Source: a virus
Virus record (IMG/VR): IMGVR_UViG_3300040786_000030
Span: 62,001-126,000 of that record
DNA length: 64,000 nt
Direction: 5' to 3' (one strand)
This document shows positions 44,118-55,957 of the stretch, piece after piece. The notes under the pieces were generated by a model, which made no database searches, was not told where the DNA came from, and saw only the letters and a list, made by a program, of their open reading frames with translations. Numbering within the stretch: position 1 is the first letter of the stretch; every line of letters starts with the position of its first letter. Position numbers and translations under genes: made by a program.

Positions 44118-44675
44118 ATGGTACTAAACACTAAAAAAATGGAAGAACAAGTATTTGACGAACCAAGATTCGAATTTTTATTATATGTAAATAATAATTA
44201 TTTGTCAAAGAGGTTTTAATATCCGTGATTATGATGAAAAATTCACAGATGTTGTTGAGTCTAATGAGGTTAGACAATTTCAGAGTTTGATGAAATTAAA
44301 ACATTAATCGATTCACTTACTGGTATGAATAATGGTGAGTTTGGGGAGTTAGGTATGATACCTAACCATTTAAAACAAAATCTATTACCTATCTTTGGGA
44401 TAATTATAATCCATTCCAATATCAAGGTGTTGATTCTTATAAATCACCAAATAAAAGGTGATACATTCCAATTTGAGATAAAAGCTGATAATTACATTTT
44501 AGCAAAAGTGAATTTTCTAACGAATTTTTTACATTAAACCCAAAATAAACGTTGATATTAGAGAAATTATACCAGAAATCATCAAAGAGATTAGGTATTA
44601 TTTATCTTCAAAATTATTCAAAGTGTTGGTTTAACCAATACTTTTGTATATTATAATAACAATGTTTTAAAATAG
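44118..44675 (+). CDS. Unknown protein in the replication operon
   Basis: About 185 residues; frame changes near 44200, 44282, 44392, 44450, 44505 and 44610. Contains MEEQVFDEPRFEFLLYVNNN, VVESNEVRQFSEFDEIKTLI, NYNPFQYQGVDSYKSPNKKG and INVDIREIIPEIIKEIRYYL; ends VYYNNNVLK. Flanked by rnh and dnaB with 32-nt and 9-nt gaps. A helicase loader or primase partner would fit the place, but no sequence feature shows it. Confidence 0.55.
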
Positions 44676-44684
44676 TAGACTATA

Positions 44685-46096
44685 ATGGCGAATATAGATA
44701 AGAATAATTTAGGTTACTTAGGGGCAGATTACCAATTACGATTAGTTGCTCAAATACTTACTGATAGAAAATTTGGTGAATTAATAATCGACATATTGAA
44801 CCTAATTACTTTCAAGATGAATATGTTAGAATAGTTGTGGCGGCAATTAAAAACGCAAAACAAGTATATGATGTGTTACCAGATATGGGTAGTCTTGAAG
44901 CTAGATTATTAGATGAAATTTCAGGTGATGTTCAAAGAAGATATGCAATTTCTCAACTTAGAAAAATACAAGAAGCAAGTTTAAATGACACTATTTGGGT
45001 TCAAGACACTGCTATGCGTTTTTGTAAACAACAAGAACTAATAAAATCAGTACAAGAGATTAATAGAATCATTAGTAAGGGTGATAATGAAACTTATGAA
45101 GAATGTGCTATAATATTAAGAAAAGCGTTAGACCATGGTGATTCTAAGGATGATGGTATGGATATCTTTCACGATATTGAACATGTATTAGAGGATGATT
45201 TTAGAAAACCAATTAGAACTGGTATTCATGGTTTAGATGATATTATGGATGGTGGTTTAGCTAGGGTGAGTTAGCGGTTGTATTAGCACCGTTTGGTGTT
45301 GGTAAAACAACCATGTTAACTAAAATTGCTAATACAGCAATGACTGATGGGTTGAAAGTTTTACAAATTTTCTTTGAAGATAACCCGAAAGTTATTCAAA
45401 GAAAACATTTAGCTTGTTGGTCTAAGATTAGTTTAAATGAATTGTCAACACACAGAGAAGATATTATGGATATTGTAACTGAAATGACAGCTAAAAAGGT
45501 GTGTTAAAACTTAAGAAATTTTCTAGTGATGGTACAACAATACCAGTTATTAGACAATATATTAGAAAATTAACAGCGCAAGGGTTTAAACCTGATATTT
45601 TAGTGTTAGATTATATTGACTGTGTTGAACCATCTAGAACATTTAGTGATGTAAATGTAGGTGAAGGTAGTGTGATGAGACAATTTGAAACTTTATTACA
45701 TGAATTAGATATAGCTGGATGGACAGCTGTACAAGGTAATAGAAGCTCTATTTCAGCTTCAGTTGTTGAGGCTAACAAATGGGTGGTTCGATTAAAAAGG
45801 GCAAATTGGGCATTTTGTTGTATCTATTGCTAAAACATTAGACCAAAAGAAAATGGCACCGCTACTATGGCGATACTTAAATCTCGTTTCGGTAAGGATG
45901 GGGTTGTATTTGAAGATATAGTTTTCAATAATGCAACGATTCAAATTGATATGGGTGAAAAAGATAGAGGTCATACACGTGTAGAGTATAAAGTCGTTGA
46001 GACACAAGAAAAAAGCGAAAGCTAATAGAATAATGGATGCTGCTAAACAAAGAAAAAAGTCTTTTAGGTGGTGTTTCAGATGAAGAAAACAATTAA
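44685..46096 (+). CDS. Replicative DNA helicase (DnaB family, gp41-like)
   Basis: About 470 residues; frame changes near 44790, 45267, 45500, 45780, 45822, 45850, 46015 and 46060. N-terminal DnaB-like helical domain (LGYLGADYQLRLVAQILTDR), then the RecA-like motor: GELAVVLAPFGVGKTTMLTK (Walker A), DILVLDYIDCVEPSR (Walker B), WTAVQGNRSSIS (sensor) and VVSIAKTLDQKENG with ILKSRFGKDG near the arginine finger region. Drives the fork on the lagging strand. Separate primase not seen in the window. Confidence 0.9.
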
Positions 46097-46118
46097 TAAT
46101 AAAAAAAAAATAATAATA

Positions 46119-47059
46119 ATGATTGAACCTATATTAAAAGAAAACGACAATAGATTTGTAATTTTCCAATTGAACACCAAGATATTTTGACATGTACTTA
46201 ACCCAAAAGCGGCTATGTGGACAGTTGAAGAAATTGATTTATCAAAGATATTGAACATTGGAATAAAAATTAAGTAATGATGAAAGATATTTTATTAAGA
46301 ACATATTAGCATTTTTGCCGCTTCAGATGGTATTGTAAATGAGAATTTAGCTATTAATTTTCTTAATGAAGTACAATATGCTGAAGCTAAATTTTTCTAT
46401 GGTTTTCAAATTATGATGGAAAATATTCATAGTCATATGTATTCCTTATTGATTGACACATATGTAAAGGATATCAAAGAGAGAAATGAATGTTTCAAAG
46501 CTATTGAGTATATGCCAGTTAAGAAAAAAGCTGAATGGGCTCTTAATTGGGTTGATTCACCTAATTTTGTTGAAAGACTTATAGCATTTGTTGCCGTTGA
46601 AGGTATTTTCTTCTCTGGTAGTTTTGTAGTATCTTTTATCTTAAGTCTAGAGGTTTAATGCCTGGATTATGTGATTCAAATGTTTTTATTTCTAGAGATG
46701 AAGCAATGCATGCTGATTTTGCGATACATTTAATCAATAACCATATTGTTAATAAACCATCTAAAGAAAAATTAGAGAAATATTTTTATCTGCTTTAGTA
46801 ATTGAAAAGAATTTATTACTGAGTCATTACCTGTAAGTTTAATCGGTATGAATTCTGGATTAATGAAACAATACTTAGAATTTGTTGTTGATGGTTTGTT
46901 AGTACAATTAAAATGTGAAAAGAATTTAACTCAAAGAATCCATTTGAATTTATGAATCAGATAGCATTAAAAACAAAACAGAATTTCTTTGAAGGTCGCT
47001 CAACTGAGTATAAAGCTGCAGATTTATCTGGTGCTATATCATTTGACGAAGAAATATAA
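46119..47059 (+). CDS. nrdB: Ribonucleotide reductase class I, small subunit
   Basis: About 313 residues; frame changes near 46160, 46180, 46235, 46275, 46630, 46785 and 46920. Di-iron and radical residues are all visible: [11 protein letters not shown] (Asp and Glu), [11 protein letters not shown] with E-x2-H and the radical Tyr three residues on, then VEGIFFSG and [14 protein letters not shown] (Glu, His). Generates the tyrosyl radical used by NrdA to make deoxyribonucleotides. Shorter than E. coli NrdB (376), as usual for phages. Stands 22 nt after dnaB and 17 nt before nrdA. Confidence 0.93.
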
Positions 47060-47076
47060 AATATAAAAATAAAAAT

Positions 47077-49375
47077 ATGCAAGTAATAAAAGAAATGGTC
47101 AAAAAATTGACTTTAATCCGAATAAAATATTAATAAGAATAAAAAACAATCATCAGGTTAAAAGTTAACCCTGATGAGGTATTTTAAAAGTTACACAGGG
47201 TATCGCTGACAATATGACAACAAATCAAGTTGATGATTTAATATCTGTTGTTTCTGAGTCTCTTTCAATGAACCACCCAGATTATTCAATTTTAGCTGCT
47301 AATATATCTATTAGTAAGTTACATAAAGAAACTGAGGATTCATTTATGAAAGCAACTAAAAACTATATAATGCTGGGTTATTAAGTGATGTTTATTTTAA
47401 TAAGGTAAAAGAAAATTACGAATTTATAGAAACAGTTATTGATTATAGTCGAGATTTTAATTTTGATTATTTTGGTTGGTGTTCACTAAAAGATATTTAT
47501 TTACTTAAAATTGGTGATTTAATAGCTGAGAGACCACAACAACTTTATGTTAGGGTAGCGCTTATGGTTACAAACACGCCAGAAGATTTTATAGAAAAAT
47601 ATAATGATTTAAGTAATCAAAGAGAATCTCCAGCAACACCAATTAAGATTAATATTGGAACTAAAATAGGTCAAATAGCTTCTTGTAATTTATCTATCGT
47701 TCCAGATGATTCAACTGATGGTTTATTAGAAATGTTAGGTAGAATATCAATTTCTTCATCTAAAGCTGAGGGTATTGGTCTAGCAGTATCAAATATTCGT
47801 TCAAAAGAAAGTAACGTTGGTAAATCTAATGGTAAAGCTGGTGGTATTTTAAAATATCTTAAAGTTGTAAATGAAGCTCTTAGATTTTGGAATCAAAGGG
47901 TAAAAGACCTGGTTCTTGTGCTGTTTATATAGAACCATGGCATAAAGATATATTTGATGTTTTAGATATGAGAAAGAAAACTGGTGATGAAAATCTAAGG
48001 GCTAGAGATTTATTTTCAGCACTTTGGGTACCAGATAATTTTATGAGAGCAGTTGAGGATAATGGTGATTGGTACTTATTTTGTCCAAATGATATTAAAG
48101 TATCTGGTTTAAAACCATTTTATGAGATTTATGGTGCTGAATATGAGGAAGAATATAATAAAGCTGTAGAACTAGGTATTGGTACTAAAATAAAAGCGCA
48201 TGACTTATGGTTAAAAATACTTGAATCACAAATCGAGAGTGGTATGCCATATATGTGTTTTAAGGATTCTGCGAATATGAAATCAAACCAAAAAAATATG
48301 GGTATGATTCACTCAAGTAATCTTTGTGCTGAAATTATGGAAGTGACCGATGCTAAAACAACAGCTATTTGTACTCTTACAAGTATTCCACTTCAAAAGT
48401 TTATTAAAGATAATGAATATGATTATTTAGGTTTAGGTCGTGTTACTCGCTCAATAACTAAATCTCTTAACATTGCTTTGGAGATAAACGAGTATTCAAC
48501 TATAGAAGGACGTAAAGGTGGTTTAGAACAAAGAGCTTTAGGAATTGGTACACAAGGATTAGCTGATGTATTTGCGTTACTTAAAGTAGGGTTTACATCA
48601 CCAGAAGCTAGATTATTAAATAAGAATATATATGAAACAATATATTTTAATGCGTTAAGAGAATCTTGTGATTTAGCAAAAGAAACTGGTTTAACATATG
48701 ATGGTTATGAGGGTTCACCAATTTCTAAAGGTGTATTTCAATGGGAAATGTGGGATTTAAAGGAAAGTGATTTATCTGGGATGCATAATTGGAAACAATT
48801 GCGTAAGGATATAATTAAATATGGTGTTAGAAATTCATTAGTTACTTGTGAACCACCAACAGCTAGTTCAGCTCGTGTTATTGGTTCTAATGAAGCTTTT
48901 GAACCATTTACTTCAAATTTATATGTTCGTAGAGTAACTGGTGGTGAATTTGCAATGGTAAATAAACACTTAGTTAGGGAATTAGAAGAAGCTGGAATTT
49001 GGGATAGACAAACACTTAATGAATTAATTAAAAATGATGGTAGTGTTCAGAATATACCAATTATTAGCGAAGAACTTAAAGATAGGTATAAAACTGTTTG
49101 GGAAATATCTCAAAAATCTTTAATTGAAATGTCAGCTGATAGAGGACCTTTATCGACCAATCACAAAGTCTTAACATATTCTTTTCAACACCTACAGTAG
49201 GTAAATTAACTACCGCACATACACTTGGTTGGAAGTTAGGTCTTAAAACTGGTCAGTATTATTTGAGAAGCCAATCCGTTGATAATAAAGCTAAACATTT
49301 AGCGATTGACATGGATACTGTTAAAGTCGAAAACCAATTGACAGTCAGTTTGAGTGTTTTGGTTGTTCATCATAA
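47077..49375 (+). CDS. nrdA: Ribonucleotide reductase class I, large subunit
   Basis: About 765 residues; frame changes near 47090, 47145, 47190, 47365, 47905, 49165, 49290 and 49340. Start MQVIKRNGQKIDFNPNKILI is the ATP-cone-like opening. Catalytic residues are present: ASCNLSIVPDD (first redox Cys), SSNLCAEIMEV with the N-x-C-x-E triad, TAICTLTSIPL (second redox Cys), TGQYYLRSQS with the radical-transfer Tyr pair, and the C-terminal ECFGCSS dithiol that accepts electrons from glutaredoxin or thioredoxin. The glutaredoxin at 3763 is a natural donor. Ends the operon with a strong terminator. Confidence 0.93.
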
Positions 49376-49392
49376 TATAAAAATAGATAAAT

Positions 49393-49418
49393 AGGACCCA
49401 TAATAGGGTCCTTTTTTA
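49393..49418 (+). terminator. Intrinsic terminator of the replication/RNR operon
   Basis: AGGACCC, loop ATAATA, GGGTCCT and a T-run. Confidence 0.9.
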
Positions 49419-49453
49419 TTACCATATTTACTTATAAAAATAAAATATTATTA

Positions 49454-49461
49454 TATTTATC
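49454..49461 (+). promoter_or_regulatory. Late-promoter-like motif TATTTATC
   Basis: ATATTTATCTAATAAAG, one mismatch, ending 13 nt before the gp25 ATG. It would drive the whole second baseplate operon, since no other promoter or terminator is evident to 64000. Confidence 0.45.
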
Positions 49462-49474
49462 TAATAAAGAAGGT

Positions 49475-49853
49475 ATGGCAAAATATATAAATATAAATTA
49501 TCCATTTAAAGATAGTCCTAAAGGGTTCTTTTAGATTTAAATAGTGATGATGCATCAGCTATAAAAGCTGACCTTATGCATTTAATACTAACCAGAAAGG
49601 GTCAGAGACTATATAGTCCAGATTTTGGTACCGATTTGTTAAAATTTATTTTGAACCTGAAGATGGGTTAACGCTTAATGGTATTAAAAGTGAAATAACT
49701 ACAGTTGTTAAACGTTATCTACCAAAATTACAAATAGATGAGATAACAGTACTCCAATCAGACGAAAGCGAATATGCTGCGGTAGTAACGTTAAAATACA
49801 CAATAACAGATGATGTCTTTACAACTACTGATATCGTAATAATAAATATATAA
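49475..49853 (+). CDS. Baseplate wedge protein (gp25-like)
   Basis: About 126 residues; frame changes near 49530 and 49645. Typical gp25 (lysozyme-unrelated, W family) pattern: YPFKDSPKGFFLDLN, IKADLMHLILTRKGQRLYSP, DFGTDLLKFIFEPED and a terminal strand IDEITVLQSDE. The FEPED sequence corresponds to the EPR-type element of this family. In contractile tails gp25 joins wedge to sheath initiation. Stop overlaps the next ATG by 1 nt. Confidence 0.88.
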
Positions 49854-51664
49854 TGGGAAATAATGGAATTAATTATACGTCACGAAATTTCGTAGACATA
49901 CGTACAGATTTGGTTAATATGGTAAAACAATATTATCCAGATATTTTTGGTGATTTTAACGATGCGTCAGTTGGTATGATGATACTTGAACTAAATGCTG
50001 CTGTTGGGGATATGTTATCAGTCAATACTGATAGGATGTTTCAAGAAACACAAATAGATTACGCTAAAGAAAGAAAGTCAATATTAGCAATGGCTAGGAC
50101 TTTCGGTTTAAACGTACCAGGCAAAAGGCCAAGCATAACAATAGTTGATTTCAGTGTAACTGTCCCAGTATTTGGTGATAGCTTTAACGTAGCATATGCT
50201 CCAATAATTAGAAGTGGCTCACAAGTAACAGGTGCTGGTAAAGTGTTTGAGGTTGAAACTGATATCGACTTTTCAAACCCGTTTAATATTAATGGAATTC
50301 CAAATAGAATAATAATACCAAATCTAGATTCAAATTCTAATTTGATTAATTATACGTTAACTAAGAGAGATAGTTAAAATGGGACTTCTAAAGTGTTTAA
50401 AAGAGTAATTAGTAGTTCAGATGTTAAACCATTCTTAGAAATTATTTTACCAGAAGATAACGTTATATCTGTTGAATCGATAATAACACTTAATGGTACT
50501 AATTACTCTAAAATTCTAATTTAGAAGATTTTACAAATTTAGATAATAGATGGTTTGAAATGGACGCACTAGCTGAAGATAAAGTTTTATTGAAGATAAC
50601 TCTATTATAAGTGATAACTCAAGTCTAAGACCAGGTAAATGGATATCTGTAACTAGAAAATTTATTAGAGAATACACTGATTTAGGTTTTACAAAGATAA
50701 TATTAGGTGGTGGGACACAAGATACTAGTAGCCTTTGTGATTTTGATACAAATATTGCTTTAGTTAATCAAATTGGTGATTTTATTAATAATTTATCATT
50801 AGGTGTTACACCTAGCGCAAATACTACTATGTTTATTAAATATAGAGTTGGTGGTGGTTCTGATAGTAATGTTGGTCCAAATGTTTTAACTTCATTAGGT
50901 ATTGTTAATATGAACGTTAATGGACCAGATGCTACATTAAATAGTGCGGTTAAAACATCTTTAAAAGTTAATAATACATTTCCAGCTTTAGGTGGTAAAG
51001 ATACCCCAAGTGTTGAAGAAATTAGAAATTTAGTTAGATATAACTTTTCATCGCAAAACAGAGCAGTAACAATAAAAGATTACCATACAAGAATTGCTCA
51101 AATGCCAGGTAATTTTGGTGTACCTTTTAGATGTGGTGTTTTCGAACAACAAAATAAAGTTAAAGTATATGTTTTAAGTTTAGATTCAAGTTCAAAATTA
51201 ACTAATTCTTCTACTAGTATCTTAAGAGATAATATATCAACTTATTTATCTGAATATAGAATGCTTAATGATTATGTTGAAGTAACAAACGGTAAAATAA
51301 TAAATTTATCGTTTCAGGTAGATTTAATGATTGATAAAAAATTACCACAAGCTCAAATAATGGGTCAAGTTATTAGTGTTGTTGAACAATATATGAATAT
51401 TAATAAATACCAAATGGGTGAGAATATATATTTATCTTCACTTATTGAATTAATTAACAATGTAGGTGGAGTTTTAAACGTTGTTGATTTAAGGATTTAT
51501 AATAAAATTGGTCAGGGTGTGTATAGTCTTAACGAAATATCGCAACCATATATCAATTTAACGACTAGACAAGTTAATATTTCTGATTACACCCTTTTGG
51601 TGACCCAATTAGTATGTTTGAAATACGTAGACCAAGTGTGGATATTATTGTTAGGGTTAAATAA
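49853..51664 (+). CDS. Baseplate wedge protein (gp6-like / baseplate J)
   Basis: About 605 residues; frame changes near 50375, 50520, 50590, 51595. N-terminus INYTSRNFVDIRTDLVNMVK and GDFNDASVGMMILELNAAVG are the standard gp6/gpJ opening (YxxRdFxxIxxxL, FND). Later ALGGKDTPSVEEIRNLVRYN and RAVTIKDYHTRIAQMPGNFG, then CGVFEQQNKVKVYVLS, correspond to the conserved baseplate J core. The end reads GDPISMFEIRRPSVDIIVRV in the frame restored near 51595. Forms the iris of the baseplate together with the gp7-like partner, which may be the protein at 60253. Confidence 0.88.
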
Positions 51665-51708
51665 GATTTTTATTTAAAAAATGTCTTATATTAAAAGAAA
51701 ACACGTAT

Positions 51709-52058
51709 ATGGGTTGTAATTGTAAAAATGAAAATGGAAGTATTGAGGATTTGTTAAATAACAATGAACCAAGTAAAAAAATTAAATATCGTACAAACAA
51801 TAATTAAATATTCACTAAAAATATTAGGGTTTTAATTATGTTAGTGTTTTTACCAATAATTAATCTAGGAATAATCTGGATAATTTTAGGACTTTAATTT
51901 TAAATAAAAATGTTGATTTTAAACCTTTATTAACTAAAATTGGTGGACTATTTCAATCTAAAGAATATGATGACGATGACGACGATGATGATGAAGAATA
52001 TAATGAAGATAACTTCACAATGTTAAACGTTGAAGATATAACAAAAAAAAGTAAATAA
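51709..52058 (+). CDS. Small membrane protein with MGCNCK start
   Basis: About 115 residues in two to four frames (changes near 51785, 51825, 51885). Starts MGCNCKNENGSIEDLLNNNE, then a basic segment, one hydrophobic span (ILGFLIMLVFLPIINLGIIW), and an extremely acidic tail (a run of Asp, DEEYNEDNFTMLNVEDITKK). One transmembrane helix with the acidic tail on the other side is likely. The N-terminal CxC could be lipidated or bind metal, though it lacks a signal peptide. Found in the baseplate operon between gp6 and the giant proteins; function unknown. An ATG at 51681 was not chosen because its frame closes after twelve codons. Confidence 0.55.
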
Positions 52059-52061
52059 AAT

Positions 52062-55000
52062 ATGGCTGATACCATTAGAATAAGAACAACACCAAACGGT
52101 GAGGATAAATATATTAAAATTAATGTAGAACAAAATTTGATTTTATTGAGGTTTTGTCGTTAAAATTATCCCAAGAAGATGCCTATAGAAAATTCTGCTC
52201 AGATTATGGTGTAATTGTGGGTCGAGTTTCCGTTAATAATGGTTTTGGTGTACCTAATGCTATGGTTAGTGTTTTATTCCGTTAGATGATATTGATAAAA
52301 ATAACCCTGAAATAAAGGGGTTATATCCATATGAGATAATAACAGACACTAATAGTAATGGTGTTAGATATAATCTTTACCTAAAGAAGGTAATAAGGGG
52401 AATAAATGTAGTACACCAATAGGTACATTCCGAATAAACGTGAAGTTTTAGATAATGAAATTTTAACAGACATTTATAGTAAATATTATAAATTTACCAC
52501 TACAACAAATCATGCTGGTGATTATATGATATTTGGTGTACCCTTAGGTAACTACACAGTACATGTAGATGTTGACATTTCTGATATTGGAATAATTTCA
52601 CAAAGACCTTATGATTTAATCAGTCAAGGTACTCCTACATCAATGTTCGGTAGTTCAACTAAATTTAAAGGTAGTAAAAAAATAGATACGTTAATACAAG
52701 TTAAAACTTTTAATTCAGGCGTTAACGTACAACCATTTTAGTGACATTGAAAATTGTGATATTGGTATTAATAGATTAGATTTTGATTTAAATTATAATA
52801 TAACACCATCAGCAATTTTCATTGGTAGTATATATGGTGACCAAGATAAATATAGTATTAGTAAAATTGCCGTCCAAGAAATAACGTTGGTAATTTATGT
52901 GACCAAGTATCTGGACCAGGCTCTGTTAATATGATTAGAAAACTTTGATGGTAAAATTGAACGTTTTGATGTTGATGGTGGTAGAGTAATAGATGATAAC
53001 GGGGCATGGGCTTATCAAATACCAATGAATTTAGATTATATGATAACCAGTGAGGATGGTACCTTAATATATTCACAGGACCCAAATATTGGTATAGCAA
53101 CAAGGTCTAGTGTTAGATTTAACATTGGTATGGATGATAGTGGTGGTGATGGTAGACTTAGAACTAGGGCTAGATATTTAGTACCTAATAACCCAACAGA
53201 TGTTTCACAAATTGATTATGAATTTGGGGTTAACACTAAAGAAACTAGTTTCAGAGATTTATATTGGAATAAAATTTACTCAGTTTCAAATTATATATCT
53301 AGATTTCAACCAAATAACGGTGTGGAAAATAGGAATATTACTGGTATTAAAAGTGTGGATGAATGTGCTGGTGATAAAACACCATTCCCATATAATAGAG
53401 TAGATACTAAGGGTAACCCTATATTTAGTATTGTATTATCATAAATATAATAGTATTAGTAATATCGATAATTAATAAATTTATAATACCTGTAATTAAC
53501 GGTATTATATCGGTATTTAATTTTTTATTTGAAAAACTTTGTGGCATTAAAATATTTAGAACAAGAATTTTCGGTTTTGCTTGTAAACTAATAATAGATT
53601 ATCTTACTTGTATTCACATAGAATGTGATAAAACTAACTATGCCCCATCATGTAGTGGTAGGGTTATGATGAATTAGAAAAATTGGGATTACCAGTTAAA
53701 AAACTGGTTTAGCTGATTGTGAAGCTTTTGAAATTGCTAAAATTCTAAACTTATTTAAATTTGATTTTATAATGACTGGGTACATGGTTCACTTTCTTCT
53801 TTCTACTAAAATATAAAAGACTAAAAATAAAACTAAATTTTGTGATTATGATTGTGATTCGTCTGATAATAGATGTGATAATAGTTATTTATTAGATAGT
53901 TGTTATGATAATAATAATTCTGAAAATAAAAGCTATTCAACAAAGATAAATGAAGGTTTAATTAAAAAAATAATAACCAACTATATTATGCGGCTACTAC
54001 ACGTAATGCTACTAATAAAATGTTTGCAACTGAAATAGTAAATTTAGGTTCCGTATTTGATTGTGACTGGCAAGGTATACCTAAAATAAGTGATTTATTA
54101 ATACCTACAACATATAAAATACCCCAGATACTGAAGAATTTAATGAGACTAATACAATTGTTGAGACTTGTGGTATGGTTAAGATAAATAGTTCTAGTAG
54201 TTTATTTTTTTAGTGTTAACTGTGTGGGTATTGATGTTACTTATGGTGGTTGTTTAAATCTAAGACATATATGTGAAATGGGTGTAAATATTGATGAAAC
54301 TGATTTTGATGTTGCTGGTAATGTTATACGAGCAAGTGATTGTATAATAGGTTCTAACGATATTGACAGTGATAGAGGTAAATGGTTTAGAGATGTATTT
54401 TATGGTCTAAACAAATACACATCAACACCTTGGATTGGTTTAGATAATTTGACAATACCATCAAATGGTTACGCTACAAATTTTAACACACAAAACATAT
54501 CAACATATGATTTTGCTAGTACTGTTAATAACGGGTTGATTATATTAAGGGGTATCCTACTAATGGTGCGTCAGCATTTGGTCAAACTAAAACTCATATT
54601 ATTTCTATTTTGGTCTAGAGCCAGGAAAAACAGCTATCGATAAAATGAATAGTAAATTTTTCTCTGAGTGTGAGGTTATTTCTGAAAATGATGTTTTAAT
54701 TGATTCATCATCAATACCAGATAGTAACTTAGATAACACAGGTTCAATTACGTTTACATTTGTTGGCGGTAACCCACCATTTGATTATACGATAGTTGGT
54801 CCTAATAATTATTTAATTATTGGTACTAGTGTAATTAATCAAACAACAACTATAAATAATTTAGCTGCTGGTGTTTATACAATAAGTGGTGTCGGTGTAT
54901 TTGGTATTCCAATATCTGAAATCATTACAGTTTATGGACCTCAAGCGTTAGCTGCAACTGCTATAGTTTCAAAATCTTCAACAACGGATATTAGTAATGA

Positions 55001-55956
55001 TGGTGAAATAACAATCACTAATGTTATTGGTGGTGTATCACCTTATACTTATACTTTATTAGATTATGCTATACCATTAAATCTTGGAGCTATTATAGAG
55101 GGACCTTCACTATTAAATACTCTAAAATAATACAAAACCTAGAAGTAAGACCTATTAATGGTTATACTGTAATGGTTACGGATAATGTAGGAACAAATTT
55201 TATTTCTGGTTAATAGTTACTGGTTTACCTATATTAGGTGCAACATTTGTAGTAGTTAATAATGAATGTTTTAATAGTTTTAGTGGTGAAATATCAATGA
55301 CGATAAATGGTGGTCAATTACCATACACGATAGAAACAACAGGACCTGACAATTATTCAACTAGTGTGGCTAATCTTAAACTATTAGTGAATGGTTCCTA
55401 CGTGACTACAATTACTGACTCACTAAATAATTCAGTTCAATATACTAATACTATAACATCAATTGGAAATACTGAAATAACATTAAACTTGGCATTACCA
55501 AGTGTTTTAAGGAAACAATGTAACCCATCGTATCATACTATTACAACATATGTTTCATATAATACAACACCACCATCTTTCGTTAATTTTAGTTATTTAG
55601 ATATTGATGATGTATGGCAACCATTAACACAAGTTACTTATGTTAATAGTAGTACACCAGTTATATTTACCGTTCCATCTATTAACGCTAACAATGGTCT
55701 TACTATTGCGGTTAAAGTTGGTAACTGTTATAGTGAATCACAATTTATTACTTTAGGTGATGTCGAGAAACCAATAACAACCTTAGCTGGTAACATTTCA
55801 AAATCAGGACCATCTAGTGGTGTATATACTTATGTGGTGACTAGTAGTGGTGGTATTGGTGGTGTTTTCGGTGTTGGTACCTTTACAAGTACTTTAGCAA
55901 CATATACAGCTACACTAACTGATAGTGTTGGGTGTCAAATAACAGTAACTATATAA
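52062..55956 (+). CDS. Giant tail/baseplate protein with SprB-like repeats
   Basis: About 1,300 residues; about fifteen frame changes (for example 52140, 52285, 52375, 52440, 52738, 52885, 53445, 53668, 53700, 53810, 53965, 54125, 54205, 54545, 55125, 55210). N-terminus MADTIRIRTTPNGEDKYIKI leads to a carboxypeptidase-regulatory-type beta domain (GRVSVNNGFGVPNAMVSVF, YMIFGVPLGNYTVHVDVD). A hydrophobic stretch lies in the middle (IIVLVISIINKFIIPVINGI, about 53450-53530), followed by a Cys-rich part. The C-terminal third (54690-55956) holds three to four SprB-like beta repeats: GSITFTFVGGNPPFDYTIVG with NLAAGVYTISG; GEITITNVIGGVSPYTYTLL; GEISMTINGGQLPYTIETTG. Such repeats are known from the gliding adhesin SprB of Flavobacterium. 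Probable baseplate-attached host-contact protein. Confidence 0.75.
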
Positions 55957-55957
55957 T

